Assembly: GCF_005938215.1 (NCBI RefSeq)
Contig: NZ_VCPD01000004.1
Coordinates: 434,001-498,000, forward strand
DNA length: 64,000 nt
Source: Ruegeria sediminis
GTDB taxonomy: Bacteria > Pseudomonadota > Alphaproteobacteria > Rhodobacterales > Rhodobacteraceae
Reading direction: 5' to 3'
Made by a program: the position numbers and the translations under genes. Below, one piece after another: positions 47,032 to 55,968 of the stretch. Each line of letters begins with the position of its first letter. Positions within the stretch are counted from its first letter, which is position 1. Under the pieces are notes generated by a model. That model was not told where the DNA came from, did not search any database, and saw nothing but the letters and a program-made list of their open reading frames with translations.

Positions 47032-48299
47032 TGGCCGTCGTATTCGAAGAAGACGGCTGAAACATCGTCCTCGAACCCCTGCTCGGGCGCCATGACCTGC
47101 GTCAGCCGCCAGAACAGATCGTCCAGAAACTCCTGCCCGCCGCGGTCCTTGTCGCATTGGCGTACCAGTTGCAGCAGGCCCTCGGGGTCCAGCATCTCGC
47201 CATCGGGCTGCCGGCATTCGCTGAAACCGTCGGAATAAAGCAGCAGGCGGTCCCCGGGCTGCAGATAGGTTTCGACGCGCTGATAGGTGACGTCGGGCAG
47301 CAGGCCGATGGGAACTCCGCCCTCGCCCAGGAACTCGGCGCTGCCGTCGCGGCGCAGCACCAGCGGATGCGGGTGGCCGGCCTGCACCATCCTCAGATGA
47401 CCGTTGCGCAGATCGACGACCGCATAGACCATGGTGAAATATTCCTCGATCCCTGTGTCGGCGATCAGGCGCGCGTTGAGGGTGGCGGCGACCTCCTCGG
47501 GCGGCAGCAGCGCGTAGAACCTGTCGAACCGCCGTTCCATGGCCACGTTCTGGTCGAAATAGGTGCTGGACAGGTATCCCCCCAGCCGCGCCGTCATCAT
47601 GGCCGAGGTGATCCCGTGGCCGGACACGTCGATGCTATAGAAGCCCAGCCGGTTCTCACCGGGCGAGAACATGCCCACAAGATCCCCGCCGATATGGCCG
47701 CAGGGCTTCAGCAACAGGCTGACCCGCGACCTGCCGAAGCGGCGCGTCAAATCCGGCACCAGCGATTCCTGGATCTTACGCGCCTGGATCAGGTCCTTGT
47801 CGATCGCGTCGTGGACGATCTTGAGCTCGTCCAGCGCCCTTTCGATGATGCGGTTCTTTTCGGACAGCTCCCGCTGCATGCTCAATATCCGCGCGCCGGC
47901 GGAGATCCGGGCGCGCAGCTCGTCCGCGCCAAGCGGCTTGACCAGGAAATCGTCGGCCCCCGCATCCAGCCCCTGCGCCACCTCGTTCTGTTCGCTTTTC
48001 GACGTGAGCAGGATGAAATAGGCGTAGTTGTCCGCCTCCAGCCGCCGGAACGCCTGGCAGAATTCCAGCCCGCTCATGCCGGGCATGACCCAGTCGCTCA
48101 GGACCAGATCGGGCGGATCGTCCCGGCACAGATCCAGAGCCGCCTCGCCGCAATCGGCTTCGATGACCTCGAACCCCCATTTCCTGAGCGAGCCCGTGAG
48201 AATCCGGCGCTGCAGGCGGCTGTCGTCCACGACAAGAACCCTGCGAATGGCTCCAAAATCCTGCTCCGCACGGGTCTGCGCGTCACCACCGATAAACAC
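47028..48299 (-). CDS. Response regulator with SpoIIE/PP2C phosphatase domain
   Basis: 423 residues from GTG 48299, chosen because AGGA sits 8 nt upstream; the longer ATG at 48341 has no site. An N-terminal REC domain has acidic residues D25-D26, phosphorylatable D69 (LVLSDWVMPGMSG) and K121. A short coiled-coil (about 140-175) links to a PP2C/SpoIIE domain with GGDLVGMFSPGENR, SIDVSGHGITSAMM and LLLYSDGFSEC. Such RsbU-like phosphatases dephosphorylate an anti-sigma-factor antagonist, switching a sigma factor or effector in response to phosphorylation of REC. The orphan Hpt gene opposite is a plausible phosphodonor. Confidence 0.93.
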   Translation of the reverse strand: MFIGGDAQTRAEQDFGAIRRVLVVDDSRLQRRILTGSLRKWGFEVIEADCGEAALDLCRDDPPDLVLSDWVMPGMSGLEFCQAFRRLEADNYAYFILLTSKSEQNEVAQGLDAGADDFLVKPLGADELRARISAGARILSMQRELSEKNRIIERALDELKIVHDAIDKDLIQARKIQESLVPDLTRRFGRSRVSLLLKPCGHIGGDLVGMFSPGENRLGFYSIDVSGHGITSAMMTARLGGYLSSTYFDQNVAMERRFDRFYALLPPEEVAATLNARLIADTGIEEYFTMVYAVVDLRNGHLRMVQAGHPHPLVLRRDGSAEFLGEGGVPIGLLPDVTYQRVETYLQPGDRLLLYSDGFSECRQPDGEMLDPEGLLQLVRQCDKDRGGQEFLDDLFWRLTQVMAPEQGFEDDVSAVFFEYDGH

Positions 48300-48461
48300 A
48301 ATGAAAGTCCTGCTGCCTGCATCCCGGCGAATTGGCTCCACGCTAGGCCGCAGCCCTTAACATCTTATGAAATCGAGAAGGCCGACGGTTTCGCATCCGC
48401 TTAACCGTCCGTTTACCCGCGCACTCCTACCAATGAACCGGGTACGGGCAGGCAGGGCGCC

Positions 48462-48788
48462 ATGATTCACTGGCCAACGGTTGAACAGCTGCGAAACGAA
48501 GTCGGCGCCGAGGAATTCGTCGAGGTGCTGCAGATCTTTTTCGAAGAGGTCTCGGAAACCTTCGCGCAGATGCGGGCCGACCCGGATCGTGCGCAGCTCG
48601 AGCGGAACCTGCATTTCCTGAAAGGCAGCGCCGTCAGCCTGGGGTTTCAGACCTTCTCGAGACTGTGCCAGGACGGAGAGCGAATGTCGGCGTCCGGCTC
48701 CGCAGGGGCAGTCGATCTGGACGCCATCGTCACGGCGTTCGAGGAATCGAGATCGGCGTTTCACGCCGATCTCGCGCGACACGTCTGA
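48462..48788 (+). CDS. Hpt histidine phosphotransfer domain protein
   Basis: 108 residues forming a single Hpt four-helix domain. The phosphoacceptor is H51 in NLHFLKGSAVSLGF. There is no kinase or receiver domain attached. It is divergent from the REC-PP2C gene across a 162-nt gap, which suggests a shared phosphorelay in which an unlinked histidine kinase passes phosphate through this Hpt to D69. The last part of the coding region contains a strong inverted repeat. Confidence 0.9.
   Translation: MIHWPTVEQLRNEVGAEEFVEVLQIFFEEVSETFAQMRADPDRAQLERNLHFLKGSAVSLGFQTFSRLCQDGERMSASGSAGAVDLDAIVTAFEESRSAFHADLARHV
48748..48774. repeat. Perfect 11-bp inverted repeat near the end of hpt
   Basis: CGAGATCGGCG and CGCCGATCTCG flank a 5-nt loop (TTTCA) within the last codons of the Hpt gene, in the convergent zone with ilvA. 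There is no T-run. It could act as an mRNA 3'-end stabiliser or attenuator on either strand. Confidence 0.6.
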
Positions 48789-48791
48789 GAT

Positions 48792-50018
48792 TCAGATGAC
48801 GAACTGCGCCAAAGTCTCGTCTTCGGTGATGTCGGTATAGGTGAAGCCCGCATCGTCCAGATGCGCGAACAGCCGCATGAAATTCTCCGGCCTGGTCGTC
48901 TCGATCCCGATCAGGACCGAGCCGAAGTTGCGCGCCGATTTCTTCATGTATTCGAAGCGGGCGATGTCGTCGTCGGGCCCGAGGAAGTTCAGAAACTCCT
49001 TCAGCGCGCCGGGACGCTGTGGCAGGCGCAGGATCAGGTATTTCTTCACCCCGGAATAGCGCTGGGCGCGCTCCTTGACCTCGGGCAGGCGTTCGAAATC
49101 GAAATTGCCGCCCGAGGTGACGCAGACGACGGTCTTGCCGCGGATGAAACTCTGCACATCCCGCACCGCCTCGATCGCCAAGGCGCCCGCGGGCTCGAGC
49201 ACGATGCCCTCGACGTTCAGCATCTCGAGGATGGTCGTGCAGATGCGGTCCTCGGGCAGGACGATCACATCCGACAGATGCCGGGATTTCAGCAGCTCAA
49301 AGGGCTTGTCGCCGATCCGCCCCACCGCGGCCCCGTCGACGAAGGTGTCCACCCGGTCCAGCGCCACCGGATGCCCCGCCGCCAGCGCCGCGCGCAGACA
49401 GGCCCCGCCCTTGGGTTCGACGAACAGGCAATGGGTCCGATCCCCGAACCAGGTCGCCACGCCCGCCGACATCCCGCCGCCTCCCACCGGCAGGATCACG
49501 TGGTCCGGCCGCTGGCCAAGCTGCGTCTCGATCTCGACCGCCAGCGAGGCCTGGCCCTCGATGACATCCGCATCGTCGAAGGGCGACAGGAAATGCCCGC
49601 CCTGCTCGGCGCACCATTTCTGCGCCGCGGCCAGCGTGTGGTCGAAATAGTCTCCGACCAGGTGAATCTCGACATTCTCGCCGCCGAACATCCGGGTTTT
49701 CTGGATCTTCTGCTGCGGCGTCGTCACCGGCATGAAGACCACGCCGCGCACGTTCAGATGCTTGCACATGTAGGCCACGCCCTGCGCGTGATTGCCGGCG
49801 CTGGCGCAGACGAACAGATCCTGCCCCTGCTGCTTGCGCATGGCGTTGAACGCGCCCCGGATCTTGTAGGACCGCACCGGGCTCAGATCCTCGCGCTTGA
49901 GCCAGATGTCGGCGTCGAAACGGTCCGACAGATGCGCATTGCGCTGCAACGGCGTTTCCGGAAAGACGGTGCGCATCGCCTGCTCGGCGGCGCGGGCGCG
50001 GGACATGAAATCACTCAT
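48792..50018 (-). CDS. ilvA: Threonine ammonia-lyase
   Basis: 408 residues from MSDFMSRARAAEQAM. A PLP fold type II core carries LKREDLSPVRSYKIRGAFNA with the Schiff-base lysine, SAGNHAQGVAY and VGGGGMSAGVATW. The C-terminal ~90 residues form an ACT-like regulatory domain (LILRLPQRPGALKEFLNFLG). It deaminates threonine to 2-oxobutanoate for isoleucine synthesis, with feedback by isoleucine likely. The longer upstream frame is out of line with the ATG at 50018. Confidence 0.94.
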   Translation of the reverse strand: MSDFMSRARAAEQAMRTVFPETPLQRNAHLSDRFDADIWLKREDLSPVRSYKIRGAFNAMRKQQGQDLFVCASAGNHAQGVAYMCKHLNVRGVVFMPVTTPQQKIQKTRMFGGENVEIHLVGDYFDHTLAAAQKWCAEQGGHFLSPFDDADVIEGQASLAVEIETQLGQRPDHVILPVGGGGMSAGVATWFGDRTHCLFVEPKGGACLRAALAAGHPVALDRVDTFVDGAAVGRIGDKPFELLKSRHLSDVIVLPEDRICTTILEMLNVEGIVLEPAGALAIEAVRDVQSFIRGKTVVCVTSGGNFDFERLPEVKERAQRYSGVKKYLILRLPQRPGALKEFLNFLGPDDDIARFEYMKKSARNFGSVLIGIETTRPENFMRLFAHLDDAGFTYTDITEDETLAQFVI

Positions 50019-50076
50019 GCCCGTTTCAGTGCCGCATCGCCGCGCCCGAGGCAAGGGATAGATCGGCGTGCAGGGC

Positions 50077-50844
50077 TCAGCCCAGCTCCCGCCCCTCGAC
50101 GAAAACGCCGTACATGGTGGTCAGGATGCTGACATTGATCAGCGGCAGGACAAGCGTGGTGGCGAACAGCACGACCAGCACCCCAAGAACCGGAACGATC
50201 ATCAGCGCCGCGCTGACCAGCTGAACCACAAACTGGAACAGTACGGACACGATGATGAGAACGCCCAGCGCGCCCGCGGTTCCGGCCGTGCTGTTCCACG
50301 CCTGCGCCAGCGTCAGATGCTGACCGACGGCGGCCGACGGCAGAATGATGGCGAGGCGCAGGAAACAGATGATCAGAAACGCCGCATAGGCGATCGTCAG
50401 GATCACCGACAGCCCGACCGACTGCTCGCCGATCGCGGCCAGCAGCAGGCCCAGAGGCAGGAAGCCGATCAGGGCCAGCACGCCCAGCATCAGGCCGCGG
50501 CCGAAATAGGCGAGGATCCGGTCGAAACGGAATTCGGGAAAGATGCCGGTCGGATATTCCTCGAGCAGGATGAACCTGTGCCACGCGACGGCGATCCAGA
50601 ACATGACGGTCCAGATGATGACCAGCAGCAGCGCGAGAAAGAGGAAAAACGTGCCCGGCGAAACCCCGGGCGGCAACCCTTCGGCGGTTTCGTCGAACGC
50701 CTCGAGCGGGATGCCGAGCGCAAGGAATATGCCCACGATGAGAACCGTCGCGACCAGCGACGGCCCGACTGTGATCTGCAGGACCTGTTTGAGATTGCCG
50801 AAAACCATCCGCACCGAATGCGCGAAAATACTCCACCCCATCAT
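50077..50844 (-). CDS. Polytopic membrane protein of unknown function
   Basis: 255 residues from MMGWSIFAHSVRMVFGNLKQ, preceded by GAGGGGG. Hydrophobicity suggests six helices in pairs, including TVGPSLVATVLIVGIFLALG and LVIIWTVMFWIAVAWHRFIL. It resembles DUF-type inner-membrane proteins that flank biosynthetic genes in Rhodobacteraceae, but no motif gives a function. It lies between ilvA (58 nt downstream) and divergent argG. Confidence 0.8.
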   Translation of the reverse strand: MMGWSIFAHSVRMVFGNLKQVLQITVGPSLVATVLIVGIFLALGIPLEAFDETAEGLPPGVSPGTFFLFLALLLVIIWTVMFWIAVAWHRFILLEEYPTGIFPEFRFDRILAYFGRGLMLGVLALIGFLPLGLLLAAIGEQSVGLSVILTIAYAAFLIICFLRLAIILPSAAVGQHLTLAQAWNSTAGTAGALGVLIIVSVLFQFVVQLVSAALMIVPVLGVLVVLFATTLVLPLINVSILTTMYGVFVEGRELG

Positions 50845-50983
50845 CCCGAACCGCCCCCTCAACCGTTTGTTGTAGCTTGCGGGATGTTTCGCCCGGATGA
50901 CCCCCGCCGTCAATGCACACCGCTTGCCCCCAGGTCCAAAAAACGTTAGGGGCCAAGCGTCATACGCATCAGAGGGAAGTCAG

Positions 50984-52206
<1,223 letters not shown>

Positions 52207-52210
<4 letters not shown>

Positions 52211-52650
52211 ACGAGGACGAATTCCCGGAAGACGACGAACTCGACATGTTCGTCGAGGCTCAGGACACCGTCTGGAGCGATGTCCTGAGCGAGCTGTCGC
52301 AAGGCCGCAAGACCAGCCACTGGATGTGGTTCGTGTTTCCGCAACTGGCCGAACTTGGCCGGTCGCACATGGCCCAGCTCTACGGGATCGAGGATCTGGA
52401 CGAGGCCACCGCCTATCTGAACCACCCGGAACTGCGCCGCCGTCTGGTCGAGGTCAGCAGCCTGATGCTGACCCACAAGGACAAGGACCCGGCGCAGATC
52501 CTCGGCAAGATCGACGCCAGGAAACTGCGCTCGTCGATGACGCTGTTCGCCGCGGTTCCCGGCGCACCGCCCGAGTTCCAGGACATTCTCGACAGCTTCT
52601 ACGGCGGCGCGCCCTGTCCGCTGACGCAGCAGTCCATCGGCCGGTCCTGA
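52207..52650 (+). CDS. DUF1810 family protein
   Basis: 147 residues starting [20 protein letters not shown], overlapping argG by 4 nt. The core [33 protein letters not shown] and EILGKID-type segments match the DUF1810 family (small alpha/beta proteins of unknown activity). Its coupling to argG is the only functional clue. An 8-bp GC hairpin overlaps its end. Confidence 0.85.
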
Positions 52651-52657
52651 CCGGCCG
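52638..52657. repeat. GC hairpin between convergent DUF1810 and sulfotransferase-like genes
   Basis: CGGCCGGT and ACCGGCCG pair around a CCTG loop without a T-run. It lies at the junction of two convergent genes and may limit read-through, but it is not a classical terminator. Confidence 0.4.
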
Positions 52658-52665
52658 GCCGCCGC

Positions 52666-53379
52666 TCAGAGCTTGGCCGCCTTCATCGTTTCGTAGAACG
52701 GCAGCGCCGCGTCCAGCACCGGCTGCAGGCTCTCCGGCACTTCCGGCAACGGTCCTTCCGGCCCGGCGAAACCGGTCGAGTTCCAGACCGCGCCATACCA
52801 GTGCGACGCCCAGACGCCGTCATCCTTGTGCCCGCCCTTCGGCCAGGTCAGCATCAGCGGCGACCACGGCACCCCGATCGCGTCGCAAAGCTTCTCTAGC
52901 ATGGCGGCGGGATTCTCGCGGATGTCATGGCTGTCGATCACGACCGGATCGCCGCCCCAACCCTGCACCTCGTCGAACAGCTCGGCCTGCTGCCGGAACC
53001 CGATGTCGTCCAGGGTCGGGTTCTCGCGCTTGGCCGCGTAGCTGGCGATGACGCGGGCCGGGTGGCGGATCAGGAACACGTTGCGGGTCGCGCGCATCCA
53101 GTCCCGCGGCACGCCGGGGATCATGTGCTGGGTCATGTGCTTCTGGTACCAGAACGGCCGCGCGCCGGGATTCGGGCCGGCCAGCTTGCGCGCCACCTCC
53201 TCGGGGTCCTGCGGCTGCGCGGCCAGGATCTCCTCGCGCATCGGATGGTTCAGCCCGGTCATCGCCAGGTAGGCGGCATAGAAGGGCTCGTCGATGATCG
53301 CGCAATCCGTGCGCGCCCCGAACGCGTACATCATGGCCGTCGACAGGTTCCGCGGCCCCGACCACATCGCGATCTTCAT
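52666..53379 (-). CDS. Sulfotransferase-like P-loop protein coupled to an aminotransferase
   Basis: 237 residues. SGPRNLSTAMMYAFGAR at residues 7-23 resembles a sulfotransferase 5'-phosphosulfate loop, and NVFLIRHPARVIASYAAKRE fits the 3'-phosphate motif. The remainder has RPFWYQKHMTQHMIP and a Trp-rich C-terminus. The start ATG overlaps the aminotransferase stop (ATGA), so the pair is translated together. The acceptor could be a small metabolite made by the aminotransferase. A nucleotide-binding but non-sulfating function is also possible. Confidence 0.85.
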   Translation of the reverse strand: MKIAMWSGPRNLSTAMMYAFGARTDCAIIDEPFYAAYLAMTGLNHPMREEILAAQPQDPEEVARKLAGPNPGARPFWYQKHMTQHMIPGVPRDWMRATRNVFLIRHPARVIASYAAKRENPTLDDIGFRQQAELFDEVQGWGGDPVVIDSHDIRENPAAMLEKLCDAIGVPWSPLMLTWPKGGHKDDGVWASHWYGAVWNSTGFAGPEGPLPEVPESLQPVLDAALPFYETMKAAKL

Positions 53380-54287
53380 GCCGAAACCTCCCGGTCGATC
53401 AGCGCCTTGTACAACTCGCGGATCCGCCGCGTCATCGGGCCCATTTCGCCGCTGCCGATCACCCGCCCGTCGATCTCGCCCACCGGGGTCTGCGCGCCGA
53501 ACGTGCCGGTCAGGAACGCCTCGTCCGCGCCATAGGTGTCGACCAGCGAATAGTTCCGTTCGTAAATCGGGATCCCGTGTTCCCGGCACAGGTCGATCAC
53601 CTTCGCCCGCGTGATCCCGTTCATGCAGTAATCGCCGGTCGAGGTCCAAACCTCGCCCTTGCGCACGATGAAGAAGTTGCAGGCGTTGGTGGTGTTCACG
53701 AACCCGTTCACGTCCAGCATCAGCGCCTCGTCCGCGCCCGCCTTCTCGGCCGCGATGCAGGCGAGGATGCAGTTCAGTTTCGAATGCGAGTTCAGCTTGG
53801 GATCCTGCGTCATCGGCAGCCCGCGCATGTGCGGCACCGTGGCCAGCCGGATCGGGCGCGGCAGGTCGGGGCGCGAATGCTCCATGATGATCACCATGGT
53901 CGGCCCCGAACGGCTGAGCGACGGATGCTGGAACGGGCGCACCTTGACCCCGCGCGTCACCATCAGGCGGGCATGGGCGTCGGTCGTCATCCCGTTGGCC
54001 TTCTGAGTCGCCGTCAGGGCGTCGATCACCCCCTGCCGGTCCAGGCCGATATCAAGGTCGATGGCCTTGGCCGCCTCGAACAGGCGGTCCACGTGTTCAT
54101 CCAGAAACGCCCATGTCCCGTTGTACAGGCGCAGCCCTTCCCACACCCCGTCGCCCAGCATGAAACCGCTGTCGTAGACGCTGACCGTCGCCTCGGCCTT
54201 GGGCACGATCCGGCCGTTCACGTAGATCAGGATCTGTTCGTTGCGCGCATCTTCCTGGGCCTGATGGGTGCTCATCTTCCGGGTCAT
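53376..54287 (-). CDS. Class IV PLP-dependent aminotransferase (branched-chain or D-amino acid type)
   Basis: 303 residues of fold type IV. ILIYVNGRIVPKAEATVSVY, SGFMLGDGVWEGLRLYNG, the PLP lysine in NSHSKLNCILACIAAEKAGA and EALMLDVNGFVNTTNACNFF are family hallmarks. It transfers amino groups between 2-oxoacids and branched-chain amino acids, D-amino acids or aminodeoxychorismate-type substrates; sequence does not separate these. ATGA overlap with the sulfotransferase-like gene suggests a shared pathway. The first in-frame ATG at 54287 is used; ATG at 54275 is an alternative. Confidence 0.92.
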   Translation of the reverse strand: MTRKMSTHQAQEDARNEQILIYVNGRIVPKAEATVSVYDSGFMLGDGVWEGLRLYNGTWAFLDEHVDRLFEAAKAIDLDIGLDRQGVIDALTATQKANGMTTDAHARLMVTRGVKVRPFQHPSLSRSGPTMVIIMEHSRPDLPRPIRLATVPHMRGLPMTQDPKLNSHSKLNCILACIAAEKAGADEALMLDVNGFVNTTNACNFFIVRKGEVWTSTGDYCMNGITRAKVIDLCREHGIPIYERNYSLVDTYGADEAFLTGTFGAQTPVGEIDGRVIGSGEMGPMTRRIRELYKALIDREVSA

Positions 54288-54430
54288 GGAGTCCTCCTGT
54301 TGGCGGCAAGCTAGACGCCTGTTCGCGCGCGGCCAAGAGGTAAACTCCGCTCACCTGAACGTGACCTCGGAGGAATGTGAATTGCCCGCAACGAATTCCG
54401 GCGTCAGCCTGCAGGCAAAGGAGATCGAAC

Positions 54431-55093
54431 ATGACCCGCATCGACTGCATCAAACCCAAGGCCCTCTTCGCGCTGATCGTCTTGGCCGCCCTGTTGCGCT
54501 GCTTTCCCGCCGCCGCCGGCGGCACCGAGTCGCTGACCGTCGCGGGCGGGTGCTTCTGGTGCGTCGAGGCGGATTTCGAGAAGGTGCCCGGCGTGACCGG
54601 GGCCGTGTCCGGCTATACCGGCGGCAAGGTCGAAAACCCCACCTACAAGCAGGTCGTGCGCGGCGGCACCGGCCATTACGAGGCGGTGCGGATCACCTTC
54701 GACTCCGGCAAGGTCTCGCGCGAAACGCTGTTGAACCTGTTCTTCCGCTCGGTCGATCCGACCGATGCGGGGGGCCAGTTCTGCGACCGGGGCGACAGCT
54801 ACCGGACGGCGGTCTTCGTCTCTGGTCCGGGCGACAAGGCCATCGCCGAACAAGCCAGGGCCGCGGCGCAGAGCGAACTGGGGCAAAGAATCGTCACCCC
54901 GATCCTGCAGGCGGCCACCTTCTATCCGGCCGAGGAGTATCATCAGGACTATTACAAGGGCTCCAAGCTGGTCCTGACGCGGTTCGGCCCGAAACGCCAA
55001 AGCAGCGCCTACAAGGCCTACCGCGCGGCCTGCGGCCGCGACAACAGGGTCCGGGAATTGTGGGGAGATGCCGCGCCCTTTGCCGGGGGCTAA
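54431..55093 (+). CDS. msrA: Peptide-methionine (S)-S-oxide reductase, exported
   Basis: 220 residues. The active-site motif is [17 protein letters not shown] with C41 catalytic, and a later cysteine (YRAACGRDN) can resolve. A hydrophobic N-terminus ([20 protein letters not shown]) is a signal peptide, so this enzyme should repair oxidised methionine in periplasmic proteins. AAGGAG lies 7 nt before the ATG. Its 3' end overlaps the sugar kinase gene by 4 nt on the opposite strand. Confidence 0.93.
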   Translation: MTRIDCIKPKALFALIVLAALLRCFPAAAGGTESLTVAGGCFWCVEADFEKVPGVTGAVSGYTGGKVENPTYKQVVRGGTGHYEAVRITFDSGKVSRETLLNLFFRSVDPTDAGGQFCDRGDSYRTAVFVSGPGDKAIAEQARAAAQSELGQRIVTPILQAATFYPAEEYHQDYYKGSKLVLTRFGPKRQSSAYKAYRAACGRDNRVRELWGDAAPFAGG

Positions 55094-55965
55094 CCCAGCC
55101 GGGCCCGCTGCACCTCTGCAAGATCGGGAATGACATCCGCGGTGCCGTGGCGCGTCACCATGATGGCCGCGGCGCGCATCGCCAGGTCGATCGCCTGCGG
55201 CATCGGCATCCCGCGATCCATCCCGGCCAGAACGTAGCCGGTAAAGGTATCGCCCGCGCCCGTGGTATCGACCGCCTCGACCTTCAAGGCCGGAAAATCC
55301 GCGAATTCGCCTGATTCAGTGTCGAAATACCGCGCGCCCTTGGAGCCCAGCGTGACGATCACCTGCGTCACCGGCAACTCCGCGGGCGCAAGGCCGGTGG
55401 CCTGCTGCAACTGCTCCGCCTCGACCTCGTTCAGGATCAGGAAGTCCAGATATGGCAGCACCGCCTGCACCGCTTCGGCATCGAACGGCGCGGCGGCGTA
55501 GCAGACCGTCAGCCCCAGGTCGCGCCCCATGCGGGCGGCCTCGACCTGGGCGTTGGTTTCGTTCTGCATCACCAGCAGATCCCCCGCCCGCGCCTCGCCC
55601 AGCGCCCGCGTCAGGTGATCCGCACCGATCTCGCGGTTGGCGCCGGGGAACAGCAGGATCAGGTTCTCGCCCGAGCTTTCCACCGCGATGATCGCATGGC
55701 CGGTCGGAGCCTCGGCCTGCGCCACGTGCCGCGTGTCCACGCCGTAACCCGCCAGCCGTTTCGCCGCCCAAAGCCCGTCCGGCCCGACGGCGCCGATGTG
55801 GCGGACACCGGCGCCGGCCCGCGCGGCGGCGACGGACATGTTGGCGCCCTTGCCGCCCAGGAACCGGGACAGGTCCGACGCCGGCAGCGTTTCACCCGGC
55901 CGCGGCAGATGCGGCACGGCATAGACCATGTCCGCATTGATCGAACCGAGGTTCCAGATCGTCAT
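55090..55965 (-). CDS. PfkB family sugar kinase (ribokinase-like)
   Basis: 291 residues. The N-terminal [20 protein letters not shown] and [16 protein letters not shown] motif, and the C-terminal [12 protein letters not shown] catalytic motif (Asp as base), define the ribokinase group. It phosphorylates a sugar or nucleoside; ribose is the likeliest guess. It follows maeB by 3 nt, so the two may be cotranscribed, though the pathways are unrelated. Confidence 0.9.
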   Translation of the reverse strand: MTIWNLGSINADMVYAVPHLPRPGETLPASDLSRFLGGKGANMSVAAARAGAGVRHIGAVGPDGLWAAKRLAGYGVDTRHVAQAEAPTGHAIIAVESSGENLILLFPGANREIGADHLTRALGEARAGDLLVMQNETNAQVEAARMGRDLGLTVCYAAAPFDAEAVQAVLPYLDFLILNEVEAEQLQQATGLAPAELPVTQVIVTLGSKGARYFDTESGEFADFPALKVEAVDTTGAGDTFTGYVLAGMDRGMPMPQAIDLAMRAAAIMVTRHGTADVIPDLAEVQRARLG

Positions 55966-55968
55966 GGC

